From assembly GCF_016745235.1 (NCBI RefSeq), contig NZ_JAELVM010000004.1:91727-155726 (forward strand): a stretch of 64,000 bases of DNA, written 5' to 3'. The DNA is from Chryseobacterium endalhagicum. Lineage in GTDB: Bacteria > Bacteroidota > Bacteroidia > Flavobacteriales > Weeksellaceae. Shown here one piece after another: positions 1 through 7,478 of this stretch; position 1 is the first letter of the stretch, and the number at the start of each line of letters is the position of its first letter. Below the pieces are notes generated by a model. That model ran no database searches and was not told the DNA's origin. It saw nothing but the letters and a program-made list of their open reading frames with translations. The translations under genes were made by a program, and so were the position numbers.

Positions 1-1417
1 CGTAGCTTCTGTCGTCCCATTTGATAATAAATGAATTATTGGAATAAGGGAGAAGTTCACCTTTCAGTCTTGGAGAGTTTTTGCAAAGGATTCTGTATGT
101 GCTGCCCTGCTGAGAAATTTCAACATCTCCAAACCATTGGTCATTGTATTTTCCAACAAACTGCTCTGCTTTAGGCTGAAGGATTTTTTCTTTCTTAAAA
201 GCTTCGGATTTTTTGTAAGCTTCTTTTTTCTGGTTCTCGAAATCAACATTTACTTTTGACATTCTTTCCCCATACGTTTTCAGCCAGTTTCTGTCTTCCA
301 CACCCAGATAGGAATCTTTTACAGTATTCGTGATGGTATTGAAAGCCGCTCCCGACTGCTGGTTCGTCAAAACTACAATTCCTAATTTCAGATCCGGGAT
401 CAGTGTAAACTGAGTAACCGTTCCAATCAATCCTCCGGTATGCTGAATCTGCTTATGTCCTTTAACATCGCTCAGAAACCATCCTAAACCATAGCCATAA
501 AAACTGGTATCATAAGGATTTTTCGCAGCTACCCTGTCAGGGATCTGTAAACTCCACAATTGCTGTACATTTTTATCTGAAACCAGCTTTTTCCCATCTT
601 TCGTTGTGAAATTATTTAAAAGGCAGTCCGCCCAGATCGTCATATCCTTAATATTACTCATAATTCCGCCTGCTGCATTCCCTGTTTCATTCCAGTCGTG
701 AGGAACGGCGATCGCTTTTCCGTCTACAGGAGCGTGCGCATCGATCTTGTTGGCTACTGCTTTTGCCCTGTTGTAGCTTCCAAAACTGGAAGTCATACCC
801 ACCGGCTTCATAATTCGCTGCTCAATAAATTCTGCCCAGCTCAATCCGGAAACCCTGTGGATCACTTCTCCGGCCACGATGAACATGATATTGTTATAAT
901 CCAGTTTGATTCTGAAAGGATTTTCCGGCTTCAGATATCTCACATTGTGGACAATATCATTAACCGTAAGATTCCCGCCTTCAGGAAAAAACATAAGATC
1001 TCCCTGTCCAAGGCCTAATCCAGCTCTGTGAGTCACAAGATCTTTAATCGTTACATTTTGGGAAACGTACGGATCATACATCTGAAATTCAGGGATATAT
1101 TTTGAAACTTTATCGTCCCAGTTCAGTTTTCCTTCATCGGCTAAAATGGCCAGGGCAGTACAGGTAAAACCTTTGGAATTGGATGCTATTCCTACGAGCG
1201 TGTTATCATCCATCGGCTGTTTGGTGGCCAGTGAACGCTGTCCGAAACCTTTGGAATACAATACTTTTCCGTCTTTTATGATCCCTACTGACATTCCGGG
1301 AACATCAAAGGTTTTCAAAGTATTCTGGATCAGCTCATCCAATTTCTTTTCTTCAACCTGGGCATTGAAAAGTCCCACTGCTACAAGAAAAACTAAAAGA
1401 GAAAATTTCTGCTTCAT
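1..1417 (-). CDS. Serine hydrolase, class C beta-lactamase family (3' end off the window)
   Basis: The reading frame starts at the ATG at 1417 and runs leftward off the window, so the C-terminus is missing. An N-terminal signal peptide ends near an Ala-Gln at residue 20. The three signatures of the beta-lactamase/penicillin-binding fold are readable: SxxK (S79-N-S-K82), YxN (Y174-N-N176) and a later HTGG box. The family includes D-aminopeptidases, esterases and PBP-like hydrolases, so the substrate cannot be named and antibiotic resistance should not be assumed. The region after the catalytic domain (KxEQFVGKY-type sequence) resembles the C-terminal domain often attached to these secreted Bacteroidetes hydrolases. 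It is divergent from the phosphoesterase gene, with a repeat element lying between them. Confidence 0.85.
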   Translation of the reverse strand, partial: MKQKFSLLVFLVAVGLFNAQVEEKKLDELIQNTLKTFDVPGMSVGIIKDGKVLYSKGFGQRSLATKQPMDDNTLVGIASNSKGFTCTALAILADEGKLNWDDKVSKYIPEFQMYDPYVSQNVTIKDLVTHRAGLGLGQGDLMFFPEGGNLTVNDIVHNVRYLKPENPFRIKLDYNNIMFIVAGEVIHRVSGLSWAEFIEQRIMKPVGMTSSFGSYNRAKAVANKIDAHAPVDGKAIAVPHDWNETGNAAGGIMSNIKDMTIWADCLLNNFTTKDGKKLVSDKNVQQLWSLQIPDRVAAKNPYDTSFYGYGLGWFLSDVKGHKQIQHTGGLIGTVTQFTLIPDLKLGIVVLTNQQSGAAFNTITNTVKDSYLGVEDRNWLKTYGERMSKVNVDFENQKKEAYKKSEAFKKEKILQPKAEQFVGKYNDQWFGDVEISQQGSTYRILCKNSPRLKGELLPYSNNSFIIKWDDRSY

Positions 1418-1488
1418 TTATTTTTAATTTTCTCAAATTTAGTAAATATTAGGTCATGACGAATTCTCCCGCAAAAACTTTGTCTATT

Positions 1489-1728
1489 TAACCTGAGTTC
1501 GGGATAAGACATTTTCGTTTTTATAAGAGGGTAAGGAAGTTAGAAGCCGGAAGAGGGAAGTTATTGAAGTCCAAAGGCAGCAATGCACCGCGGTTTTATT
1601 AATTTTTTGAATCCGCTTCAACAAATTTAAAGGCAGTAATTTAATATTATTGTCCAATAATAACTTCCAGCCTCTAGCTTCCCGCTTCCAGTCGTTTAAT
1701 CTTAACTTCTTATCCCGAACTCAGGTTA
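1489..1728. mobile_element. MITE-like inverted-repeat element, copy 1
   Basis: Two 21-bp perfect inverted repeats bound this 240-bp block (1489-1509 and 1708-1728; core CCTGAGTTCGGGATAAG). The block has no convincing ORF. A near-identical copy in the opposite orientation lies at 44103-44341. The 6-mer TATTTA occurs directly outside both ends (1485-1490 and 1727-1732), compatible with a target-site duplication although the region is AT-rich. It fills most of the divergent gap between the serine hydrolase and the phosphoesterase. It is probably a non-autonomous mobile element; no transposase is nearby. Confidence 0.75.
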
Positions 1729-1767
1729 TTTAAATAAACTGATTCCTAATAGAACATAAAATCTTCC

Positions 1768-1775
1768 TAACTTTG
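1768..1775 (+). promoter_or_regulatory. Candidate -7 box for the phosphoesterase operon
   Basis: TAACTTTG matches the Bacteroidetes TAnnTTTG -7 element and sits 18 bp before the ATG at 1794. An earlier in-frame ATG at 1773 overlaps this box, which favours the later start. No clear TTG -33 element was seen at the usual distance. Confidence 0.5.
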
Positions 1776-1793
1776 CACAAATTTCAGATCTTA

Positions 1794-2291
1794 ATGACAA
1801 AAATCCTTCTTCTTTCCGATTCTCATTCTTATATAGATGACCGCATTTTAGAATATGCCCGTCAGGCCGATGAAATCTGGCATTGCGGTGACTTCGGAAG
1901 CATGGAAGTAATTGAAGAACTGGAAAAAATAAAGCCTTTAAAAGGGGTTTACGGAAATATAGACAACGCCAAAATCCGGGCTGAGTTTCCGGAAGTGAAC
2001 CGTTTTTTCTGTGAGGATCTTGAGGTTCTGATGATTCATATCGGCGGATATCCGGGAAAATACACACCGCTTACGAATAAGGAGATTTCTGAAAAAGCTC
2101 CCAAGCTCTTTATTTCAGGGCATTCCCATATTTTGAAAGCCATGTTTGACAAAAAAAATAATCTTCTGCATCTGAATCCCGGAGCCTGTGGAAAACAGGG
2201 GTGGCATAAAACGAGAACGATGATGCGTTTCGTAGTGGAAGGTGAAGAAATCAAGGATCTGGAAATCATTGAACTGGGACCGAAAAATTAA
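1794..2291 (+). CDS. YfcE/MJ0936-type metallophosphoesterase
   Basis: This is a 165-residue phosphodiesterase of the calcineurin-like metallophosphoesterase superfamily. The metal-binding motifs appear in the expected order: D-S-H near the N-terminus, HCGDFGS, VYGNID and a C-terminal GHSH. The length fits the small single-domain YfcE/MJ0936 group, cytosolic enzymes acting on phosphodiester bonds with unclear physiological substrates. I chose the ATG at 1794 because the alternative at 1773 overlaps a -7 box and adds an unrelated N-terminus. It is followed 28 bp later by the Smr gene on the same strand and probably heads an operon with it, the DUF3822 gene and perhaps rsmD. Confidence 0.88.
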   Translation: MTKILLLSDSHSYIDDRILEYARQADEIWHCGDFGSMEVIEELEKIKPLKGVYGNIDNAKIRAEFPEVNRFFCEDLEVLMIHIGGYPGKYTPLTNKEISEKAPKLFISGHSHILKAMFDKKNNLLHLNPGACGKQGWHKTRTMMRFVVEGEEIKDLEIIELGPKN

Positions 2292-2319
2292 TTTTAAATT
2301 ATAAAGAAGAGCATAATAC

Positions 2320-2814
2320 ATGAAAATCGGGGACAAAGTTTCTGTAGTAGATGAAGATTTAAGCGGAATGATCACTTCTGTGAATGGTAATATTGTTGTT
2401 TTTAAGGACGAATACGGTTTTACGTATCAGTATCCTAAAGAAAAACTGGTTCCTAAAAATGCTGATCTTTATGAAAATATCCGGGTGGTAAAAAAGGCAG
2501 AACCCCAAAAAGTTATTTCAAAAAAGCATCAGAAAAACCATATGGTGCTGGATCTTCACTTTGAGAATCTGGTGAAAAATCCCAGTGATTATGATAGTTT
2601 TGAAAGACTTTTCATTCAAAAAGCAAAATTAACGGAGGTTCTCGATTTTTGCAGAAAACACTATCTAAAGAGACTGGAAATTGTTCACGGAATTGGTGAC
2701 GGAACGCTGCAGAGAATGGTTATGGATGTTTTGGAAAGCCAGAGAGATCTTGATTTTTATAATAAGGAAATACTTCACCATCAATCCGGTGCCGTTATGA
2801 TAGAATTTCACTAA
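2320..2814 (+). CDS. Smr (MutS2 C-terminal-like) domain protein
   Basis: A 164-aa protein with a C-terminal Smr domain (about residues 75-164). The LDLH box and the EIVHGIGDGTLQ segment correspond to the LDLHG and HGxGxG motifs of this family. Smr domains in MutS2 and related proteins are nucleases or nucleic-acid binders. The first 60 residues form a short beta-rich region (GDKVSVVDED, GMITSVNGN) resembling the KOW/SH3-like N-terminus often joined to Smr in Bacteroidetes. The first motif reads LDLHF, not LDLHG, so nuclease activity is uncertain. It lies in a tight run with the phosphoesterase (28 bp) and DUF3822 (18 bp). Confidence 0.85.
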   Translation: MKIGDKVSVVDEDLSGMITSVNGNIVVFKDEYGFTYQYPKEKLVPKNADLYENIRVVKKAEPQKVISKKHQKNHMVLDLHFENLVKNPSDYDSFERLFIQKAKLTEVLDFCRKHYLKRLEIVHGIGDGTLQRMVMDVLESQRDLDFYNKEILHHQSGAVMIEFH

Positions 2815-2832
2815 ATTTGCATCAATTGAAAT

Positions 2833-3549
2833 ATGAACGTACTTAATTTACTTTTTACCAAAGACGGATTAATCTATCAGATTGTGAAGAATAAAAACAT
2901 TCTGGAGGAAAAGTCTTATTTCGTTACCGAAGAAACACCGGAGAACCTGATTGAGGACAAACTTGATGAAGTTCTTCTGAAGCAGAGGTTTGAAGAGATC
3001 CACGTGATTTCTGCACTGAACCATTTTACCCTGATGCCGGAAGGTTTTTCAGAGCACGATGCAGGCTTTGAACTGATTGCATTCAATGCTCCTGCGGACA
3101 AGGAAAAGGAAGAACTGATGCTTTCTGTGAATAAAAAATTCGGGGTGCAGTTTTATTATACGTTTCCTAAAAACTTTTATAAGAAAATAAAGGAACTGGC
3201 AGTTCCGGTTCATTTTAATTTCTCAGGTGAGAAGTTCTTAAATTCAATCAACAATAAGAATACGAAGGAAATTCACATCAATCTGTATCATAACCAATGT
3301 GAATTTTTTGCCATCGATAACAAGAAGGTCATTCTATACAATAATCTGGATGTGAATTCTGAAGTAGATTTTCTTTATTTCGTGATGTTTACGCTGAGTA
3401 AAATAGGTTTTGGAATCAATGAAACGAATTTTTACGCATATGGTGAAACCACAGAAAACGAGACTTTCATTTCGGAACTTCAGAAATTCGTCAAGAATAT
3501 GAGAATTGTTTTTGACAATGTTCCTAATAAAAATTTTATACTTAATTAA
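2833..3549 (+). CDS. DUF3822 family protein
   Basis: A 238-aa protein with no signal peptide or membrane segment. Its pattern, an N-terminal LLFTKDGLIYQIV stretch and a C-terminal actin/hexokinase-like beta-alpha organisation, together with its place immediately before rsmD, fits the Bacteroidetes-restricted DUF3822 family. The function is unknown; the conserved linkage to rsmD suggests a role near translation or ribosome maturation, which is inference only. It lies 18 bp after the Smr gene and 83 bp before rsmD. The gap before rsmD holds a short text-like repeat (ACTAGGAATCAGG and ACCTATTACC type words). Confidence 0.75.
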   Translation: MNVLNLLFTKDGLIYQIVKNKNILEEKSYFVTEETPENLIEDKLDEVLLKQRFEEIHVISALNHFTLMPEGFSEHDAGFELIAFNAPADKEKEELMLSVNKKFGVQFYYTFPKNFYKKIKELAVPVHFNFSGEKFLNSINNKNTKEIHINLYHNQCEFFAIDNKKVILYNNLDVNSEVDFLYFVMFTLSKIGFGINETNFYAYGETTENETFISELQKFVKNMRIVFDNVPNKNFILN

Positions 3550-3632
3550 AAGGGACTAGGAATCAGGAATGAGGGCTTAGCCTTAGTGCGTTTCCCTACT
3601 CCCTAAAACCTATTACCTAAATCCTAATCAAT

Positions 3633-4205
3633 ATGTTCAGAATAATTTCAGGCAAATGGAAAGCCAAAAAAATAGCCGCTCCAAAGAATTTTGATGTAAG
3701 GCCTACCACGGATTATGCGAAGGAAGCGCTGTTCAGTATCCTGGAAAACAAATACGATATGCAGTCTGTTTCTGTGCTTGATCTTTTTGCAGGCATCGGT
3801 TCTATCACATTTGAATTTGCTTCCAGAGGATGCCGGGATGTGACTTCTGTTGAACTGAATCCAAAGCATACAGGCTTTATCAACTCTACGGCTTCAGAAC
3901 TTGATATGTCTCTGCAGATCAATGTTCAGAGAGGTGATGTTTTTGACTGGCTTAAAAAATTCAGAAACAAGAAAAGCTTTGAAATTGTATTTTCCGATGC
4001 TCCTTTTGAAATGGAAGAGAAGAAATACTACGAGCTTCTGTCCTTGGTTTTAAACAATAAATTCGTTAAATCCAACGGCGTTTTAATCGTGGAACATCAG
4101 AGCAGAATGAAGCTTGAACACCCGAATTTAACAGAAACCCGAAAATACGGAAATGTAAGTTTCAGTTTTTTCGAACCGAATAAAGAAGATAATCAGGAAA
4201 TTTAA
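3633..4205 (+). CDS. rsmD: RsmD, 16S rRNA (guanine(966)-N(2))-methyltransferase
   Basis: A 190-aa class I SAM-dependent methyltransferase. The N-terminus (RIISGKWKAKKI, RPTTDYAKEALFSIL) is the RsmD signature, followed by the SAM-binding loop DLFAGIGSITFEFASRG. RsmD modifies G966 of 16S rRNA in the assembled 30S subunit. The catalytic motif, normally (D/N)PP(F/Y), reads D-A-P-F here, a departure noted in the findings. The gene converges on hxlR: the two stop codons overlap inside a hairpin at 4191-4214. Confidence 0.9.
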   Translation: MFRIISGKWKAKKIAAPKNFDVRPTTDYAKEALFSILENKYDMQSVSVLDLFAGIGSITFEFASRGCRDVTSVELNPKHTGFINSTASELDMSLQINVQRGDVFDWLKKFRNKKSFEIVFSDAPFEMEEKKYYELLSLVLNNKFVKSNGVLIVEHQSRMKLEHPNLTETRKYGNVSFSFFEPNKEDNQEI

Positions 4206-4214
4206 TTCCTGATT
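4191..4214. terminator. Bidirectional terminator at the overlapping rsmD/hxlR stops
   Basis: A 9-bp stem (AATCAGGAA/TTCCTGATT) with a 6-nt loop containing the stop codons, followed by T-rich sequence on the + strand. Confidence 0.7.
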
Positions 4215-4552
4215 ATTTTTTTTATGGAAAGATCCGGCGCCGACCTACCCCACTGTGTTATCGCTTCTATCACCGGTAAAAGTGTTTTCCCGAAATCCGT
4301 CAGTGTGTAATCCACCATCAGAGGCGGTTTTTCCGTGTATACTTTCCTGTTGATAATATGATCTTCTTCAAGCTGTTTCAGCTGCAGGCTTAACGTTCTT
4401 TCTGTGATGGTAGGAATCAGCTTCCTGAGCTCATTGTATCTTTTCGGGCCATCCGTCAGATGAAATAAAATGACGGCCTTCCATTTCCCTCCTATAAATT
4501 TCATCGTTACGCTGGTACAGCAGGGATATTCTTTGTTATCTATTGTATACAT
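4202..4552 (-). CDS. HxlR-type winged-helix transcriptional regulator
   Basis: A 116-aa single-domain MarR/HxlR-like regulator. The core GGKWKAVILFHL, the recognition-helix region (YNELRKLIPTITERTLSLQLKQLEEDHII) and the wing are all present. A cysteine pair near residue 11 (YPCCTSV) precedes the DNA-binding helix; N-terminal cysteines in HxlR proteins such as HypR sense thiol or electrophile stress. It is divergent from a nitroreductase, a common HxlR target. An 18-bp sequence and its mirror image lie at the two ends of the shared intergenic region, so control of both genes is likely. Confidence 0.9.
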   Translation of the reverse strand: MYTIDNKEYPCCTSVTMKFIGGKWKAVILFHLTDGPKRYNELRKLIPTITERTLSLQLKQLEEDHIINRKVYTEKPPLMVDYTLTDFGKTLLPVIEAITQWGRSAPDLSIKKIIRN

Positions 4553-4633
4553 TTTATACTATCATTTTTAACCGTTATTGCAAAGGTAATAAACTTACAT
4601 TAATTTTGCTACTATAAAAATGATAGTATAAAA
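4552..4633. promoter_or_regulatory. hxlR/nitroreductase divergent operator pair and promoter
   Basis: Perfect 18-bp inverted arms (4552-4569 and 4616-4633, core TACTATCATTTTT) bracket the intergenic region. Each arm abuts one gene's start codon. Between them lies a textbook Bacteroidetes promoter for the nitroreductase: TTG at 4578-4580, 20 bp, TAATTTTG at 4601-4608. The right arm covers the region just downstream of the expected start point, where a bound repressor would block transcription. Confidence 0.75.
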
Positions 4634-4635
4634 AT

Positions 4636-5235
4636 ATGAACTTTCTAGAACAAATGAAAAGAAGGTATACGGTAAAAAAGTATAACCCTCAAGGAAAAAT
4701 CAGTGCAGAACAGATTGCAGAATTAAAAGAGATCCTTAATTTAAGTCCCTCTTCGATCAACAGCCAGCCATGGAATTTTATTTTCGTGAGCAAGCCTGAA
4801 CTGAAGGAACAGCTGGCGGAAGCTTCTTACTTTAACAAAGAAAAAGTATTGGACAGCAGCCATGTTATCGTATTTCAGGTGCTGAAAAACCCGGAAGATT
4901 TTGAAAAACAAATTGAGGAAAACCTTCCTGAAGGATCAGTCAATTACTACAGAACCATGGTAAAACCCAATGATGAAGCCGCGATCCGTTCATGGATGGG
5001 ACATCAGGTTTATCTTTCGCTGGGTGTTCTGCTTTCTGCGTGTGCCGCAATGGGAATCGATTCTACTCCAATGGAAGGAATTGAAACGGAAAAATATGAC
5101 GGAATCCTGAAAAACGATTCCTATGAAACTCTTTTCGCGGTTGCTATCGGAGAAAGAGCTGAAAATGACAACAACCATCCGACAAATACTCCGAAAAGAA
5201 GACTTAAAAGTGAAATGGTAATCGTAGAACCCTAA
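4636..5235 (+). CDS. Nitroreductase family protein, NAD(P)H-dependent
   Basis: A 199-aa FMN-dependent nitroreductase. The N-terminal MKRRYTVKKYNPQGKIS region, the LSPSSINSQPWNFIFV flavin-contact segment and a C-terminal IGERAENDNN-type region with the closing KRRLKSEMV match the NfsB/oxygen-insensitive group. These soluble enzymes reduce nitro groups, quinones or other electrophiles. Together with the divergent HxlR regulator this looks like a self-contained electrophile or quinone response unit (inference). It ends in a strong hairpin shared with murI. Confidence 0.9.
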   Translation: MNFLEQMKRRYTVKKYNPQGKISAEQIAELKEILNLSPSSINSQPWNFIFVSKPELKEQLAEASYFNKEKVLDSSHVIVFQVLKNPEDFEKQIEENLPEGSVNYYRTMVKPNDEAAIRSWMGHQVYLSLGVLLSACAAMGIDSTPMEGIETEKYDGILKNDSYETLFAVAIGERAENDNNHPTNTPKRRLKSEMVIVEP

Positions 5236-5260
5236 AAACGAATGATTTCTGCTAAAAATA

Positions 5261-5286
5261 AAAGCTGTTTCGGGTGAAACAGCTTT
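5261..5286. terminator. Bidirectional terminator between the nitroreductase and murI
   Basis: An 11-bp perfect stem (AAAGCTGTTTC/GAAACAGCTTT) with the 4-nt loop GGGT and A/T runs on both sides. Confidence 0.85.
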
Positions 5287-5292
5287 TTTGTA

Positions 5293-6123
5293 TTATAATA
5301 CTTTCAGTTCTAAATCTATCGTCTTTCCGAAGAATTTCTTAGAGATCTTCTCAAAGTTTTTCGTAAGATCCGAAAGATAGAAATGATAGCTTGGTTTTGG
5401 ATTGTTTTCATTCAGCAGATGATACTTATCCAGGATGATCTTCAGATGGTTGGCTACAATATTCGGGGAATCAATTACCCGGACCCTGTTTCCGTAATAC
5501 TGTTTGATTTCATCGATCAGCAGGGGATAATGGGTACATCCGAGGATCAGGGTTTCAATATTTTTAAGCTTATTGTTGCTTAAATAATTATAGATGATCG
5601 CATGGGTGATCGGGTGATTTTTGAATCCTTCTTCAATGGCGGGAACCAATAAAGGTGTGGCAAGCTCATCCACTTTAATCCATTTATTCTGCTTCCTGAT
5701 GCTTTTTTTGTACAGCCCGGAATTGACCGTTGCTTTTGTTGCAATAACTCCTACATTGTTATGAATCTCATACGCCACTTTTTCAGCCACGGGATTAATT
5801 ACATCAATGACAGGAACTTTCCCGTTTACAGACTGCATCACCTCATTCAAAGCATTTGCTGTAGCCGTATTGCAGGCAATCACAATAGCTTTGCAGTTCT
5901 GCTGAAGCAGGAAATTGGTGATCTTGGTAGAATATTCGATGATCGCATCCTTCGATTTTTCACCGTAAGGAAGGTGCTTGGTATCACCAAAATAAATCAG
6001 GTCTTCATGAGGAAGAAGTCTTTTGATCTCTTTGGCTACGGTAAGTCCTCCCACCCCGCTGTCGAAAATACCGATAGGCTGGCTTTGTGAAAGATGTGAA
6101 TAATCTTGCTTTTTAGTTTTCAA
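5293..6123 (-). CDS. murI: Glutamate racemase MurI
   Basis: This enzyme makes D-glutamate for peptidoglycan. The N-terminal GIFDSGVGGLTV box and both catalytic cysteine motifs (IVIACNTATANAL and LILGCTHYPLL) are intact. No ATG precedes the conserved region. I placed the start at the TTG at 6123 (giving M-K-T-K-K-Q-D-Y, 276 aa); another TTG at 6144 would add seven residues. It lies alone on its strand between two hairpins; the 27-bp inverted repeat at 6197-6294 is upstream. Confidence 0.92.
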   Translation of the reverse strand: MKTKKQDYSHLSQSQPIGIFDSGVGGLTVAKEIKRLLPHEDLIYFGDTKHLPYGEKSKDAIIEYSTKITNFLLQQNCKAIVIACNTATANALNEVMQSVNGKVPVIDVINPVAEKVAYEIHNNVGVIATKATVNSGLYKKSIRKQNKWIKVDELATPLLVPAIEEGFKNHPITHAIIYNYLSNNKLKNIETLILGCTHYPLLIDEIKQYYGNRVRVIDSPNIVANHLKIILDKYHLLNENNPKPSYHFYLSDLTKNFEKISKKFFGKTIDLELKVL

Positions 6124-6196
6124 GTGAGCTGAAATTTTATACAAAAATACGAAGATTTTTAGATTTCTGGAGTCCTGATTTTACACTTTATTTCTA

Positions 6197-6294
6197 TCAT
6201 GCTTCGACTCCGCTCAGCATGACACGTGACAATGATTCCGTACATTATGACAACTGGTATTAGCAAAGTCATGCTGAGCGGAGTCGAAGCATGA
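6197..6294. repeat. 27-bp perfect inverted repeat between murI and hemW
   Basis: Arms at 6197-6223 and 6268-6294 are perfect reverse complements (core GCTTCGACTCCGCTCAGCAT), separated by 44 bp. The GC-rich arms contrast with their AT-rich surroundings. It resembles dispersed palindromic intergenic repeats of Bacteroidetes genomes. It may also end hemW transcription, since it lies just past the hemW stop. Confidence 0.75.
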
Positions 6295-6302
6295 TCATTG
6301 AT

Positions 6303-7427
6303 TTACACAATAAACAGATCTGAAGCAATTCCATCCGCCATAAACCAATGCTTTTCCGGGATTTTCAAATGGTTATCTTCAGTTACTAAAATTCCTTCTT
6401 CAATTTTGGATTTTATTTCCTGATGAAAATGTTCCAGAATTTTGCCGGAGAATTTCTGGTTCAGGCTATTGAGATCTACTCCCCAGATTGTCCTGAGGCC
6501 AATCATAATCATTTCATTGAACTGGTCTTGCTGAGACAGGATTTCTTCTTCTTTGGCAAGAATTCCGCTGTGAAGTTTTTTAATATACTGCTGATTGTTG
6601 GCCACATTCCAGCTTCTGACATCAAAACCATTGTAAGAATGGGCAGAAGGACCTATTCCCAGATACTCTTTGTATTTCCAATAGGCCGAATTATGTCTTG
6701 AATAGAAGCCTGGTTTAGCAAAATTGGAGACTTCGTAATGCTCAAATCCGTTGTCTTTCAGGAAATCCGACAGGTAATAAAATTCTTTATTCTGCTCTTC
6801 TTCTTTCGGACTGGCTATTTTCCCTTTCGAGATCCAGTTTTCCAAAGCTGTTTTCGGCTCAACAGTCAATGCGTACGATGAAATATGAGGAACTTCCAAA
6901 GCGATCGTCTTGTTTAAATTCTCTTTCCAGATCTCCAGATTCGAGGTTGGCGAACCGTAAATCAGGTCTATGCTTAAGTTTTCAAATCCAAAATCCTGAG
7001 CTCTTTTAATGGAACTTTCTGCTTCGGAAGCATTATGGGCACGGTTCATCATTTTCAGATCTTCTTCAAAAAAACTCTGGGTTCCGATAGAAAGCCTGTT
7101 AACCGGAGAATCAGCAAGCTGTTTTAGAAAATTTTTATCCAGATCATCGGGATTAGCTTCTAAAGTGACCTCAATATCGTGATCAAAACTGAAATACTTC
7201 AGCACTTCATCAATTATAGAACGGATTTCATCGGCAGAAAGAATAGACGGGGTTCCGCCTCCAAAATACAGGGACTTTAAATTTTTGTTCTGCAGTTCGT
7301 CTTTTCGCAGCCTTATTTCGGTCTTCATGGCACTGATCATTTCATCTTTAAAATTCAAAGATGTGGAAAAGTGAAAATTGCAGTAGCTGCATTTCTGTTT
7401 GCAGAATGGAATGTGAATATATATCAT
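6303..7427 (-). CDS. hemW: HemW-like radical SAM heme chaperone
   Basis: A 374-aa radical SAM enzyme. The 4Fe-4S motif CxxxCxxC is at the N-terminus (IPFCKQKCSYCNFHF), followed by the YFGGGTPSIL glycine motif and GIGPSAHSYNG. This is the coproporphyrinogen-III-oxidase-like group now known as HemW, which transfers heme to respiratory proteins; it should not be called HemN without further evidence. The ATG at 7427 was chosen because it places the MIYIHIPFC motif at the N-terminus; an upstream in-frame start at 7457 adds ten unrelated residues. It lies 51 bp downstream of the PorP/SprF gene on the same strand. Confidence 0.9.
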   Translation of the reverse strand: MIYIHIPFCKQKCSYCNFHFSTSLNFKDEMISAMKTEIRLRKDELQNKNLKSLYFGGGTPSILSADEIRSIIDEVLKYFSFDHDIEVTLEANPDDLDKNFLKQLADSPVNRLSIGTQSFFEEDLKMMNRAHNASEAESSIKRAQDFGFENLSIDLIYGSPTSNLEIWKENLNKTIALEVPHISSYALTVEPKTALENWISKGKIASPKEEEQNKEFYYLSDFLKDNGFEHYEVSNFAKPGFYSRHNSAYWKYKEYLGIGPSAHSYNGFDVRSWNVANNQQYIKKLHSGILAKEEEILSQQDQFNEMIMIGLRTIWGVDLNSLNQKFSGKILEHFHQEIKSKIEEGILVTEDNHLKIPEKHWFMADGIASDLFIV

Positions 7428-7478
7428 AAAAAAAGCCCTGAAAATTTCAGAGCTCAAATTTATTTAAATTATATCAGA

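Noticed and set aside
1..1417. Calling the serine hydrolase an antibiotic-resistance beta-lactamase
   Set aside because: The SxxK, YxN and HTGG motifs are shared by many non-resistance hydrolases, and the C-terminus is outside the window.
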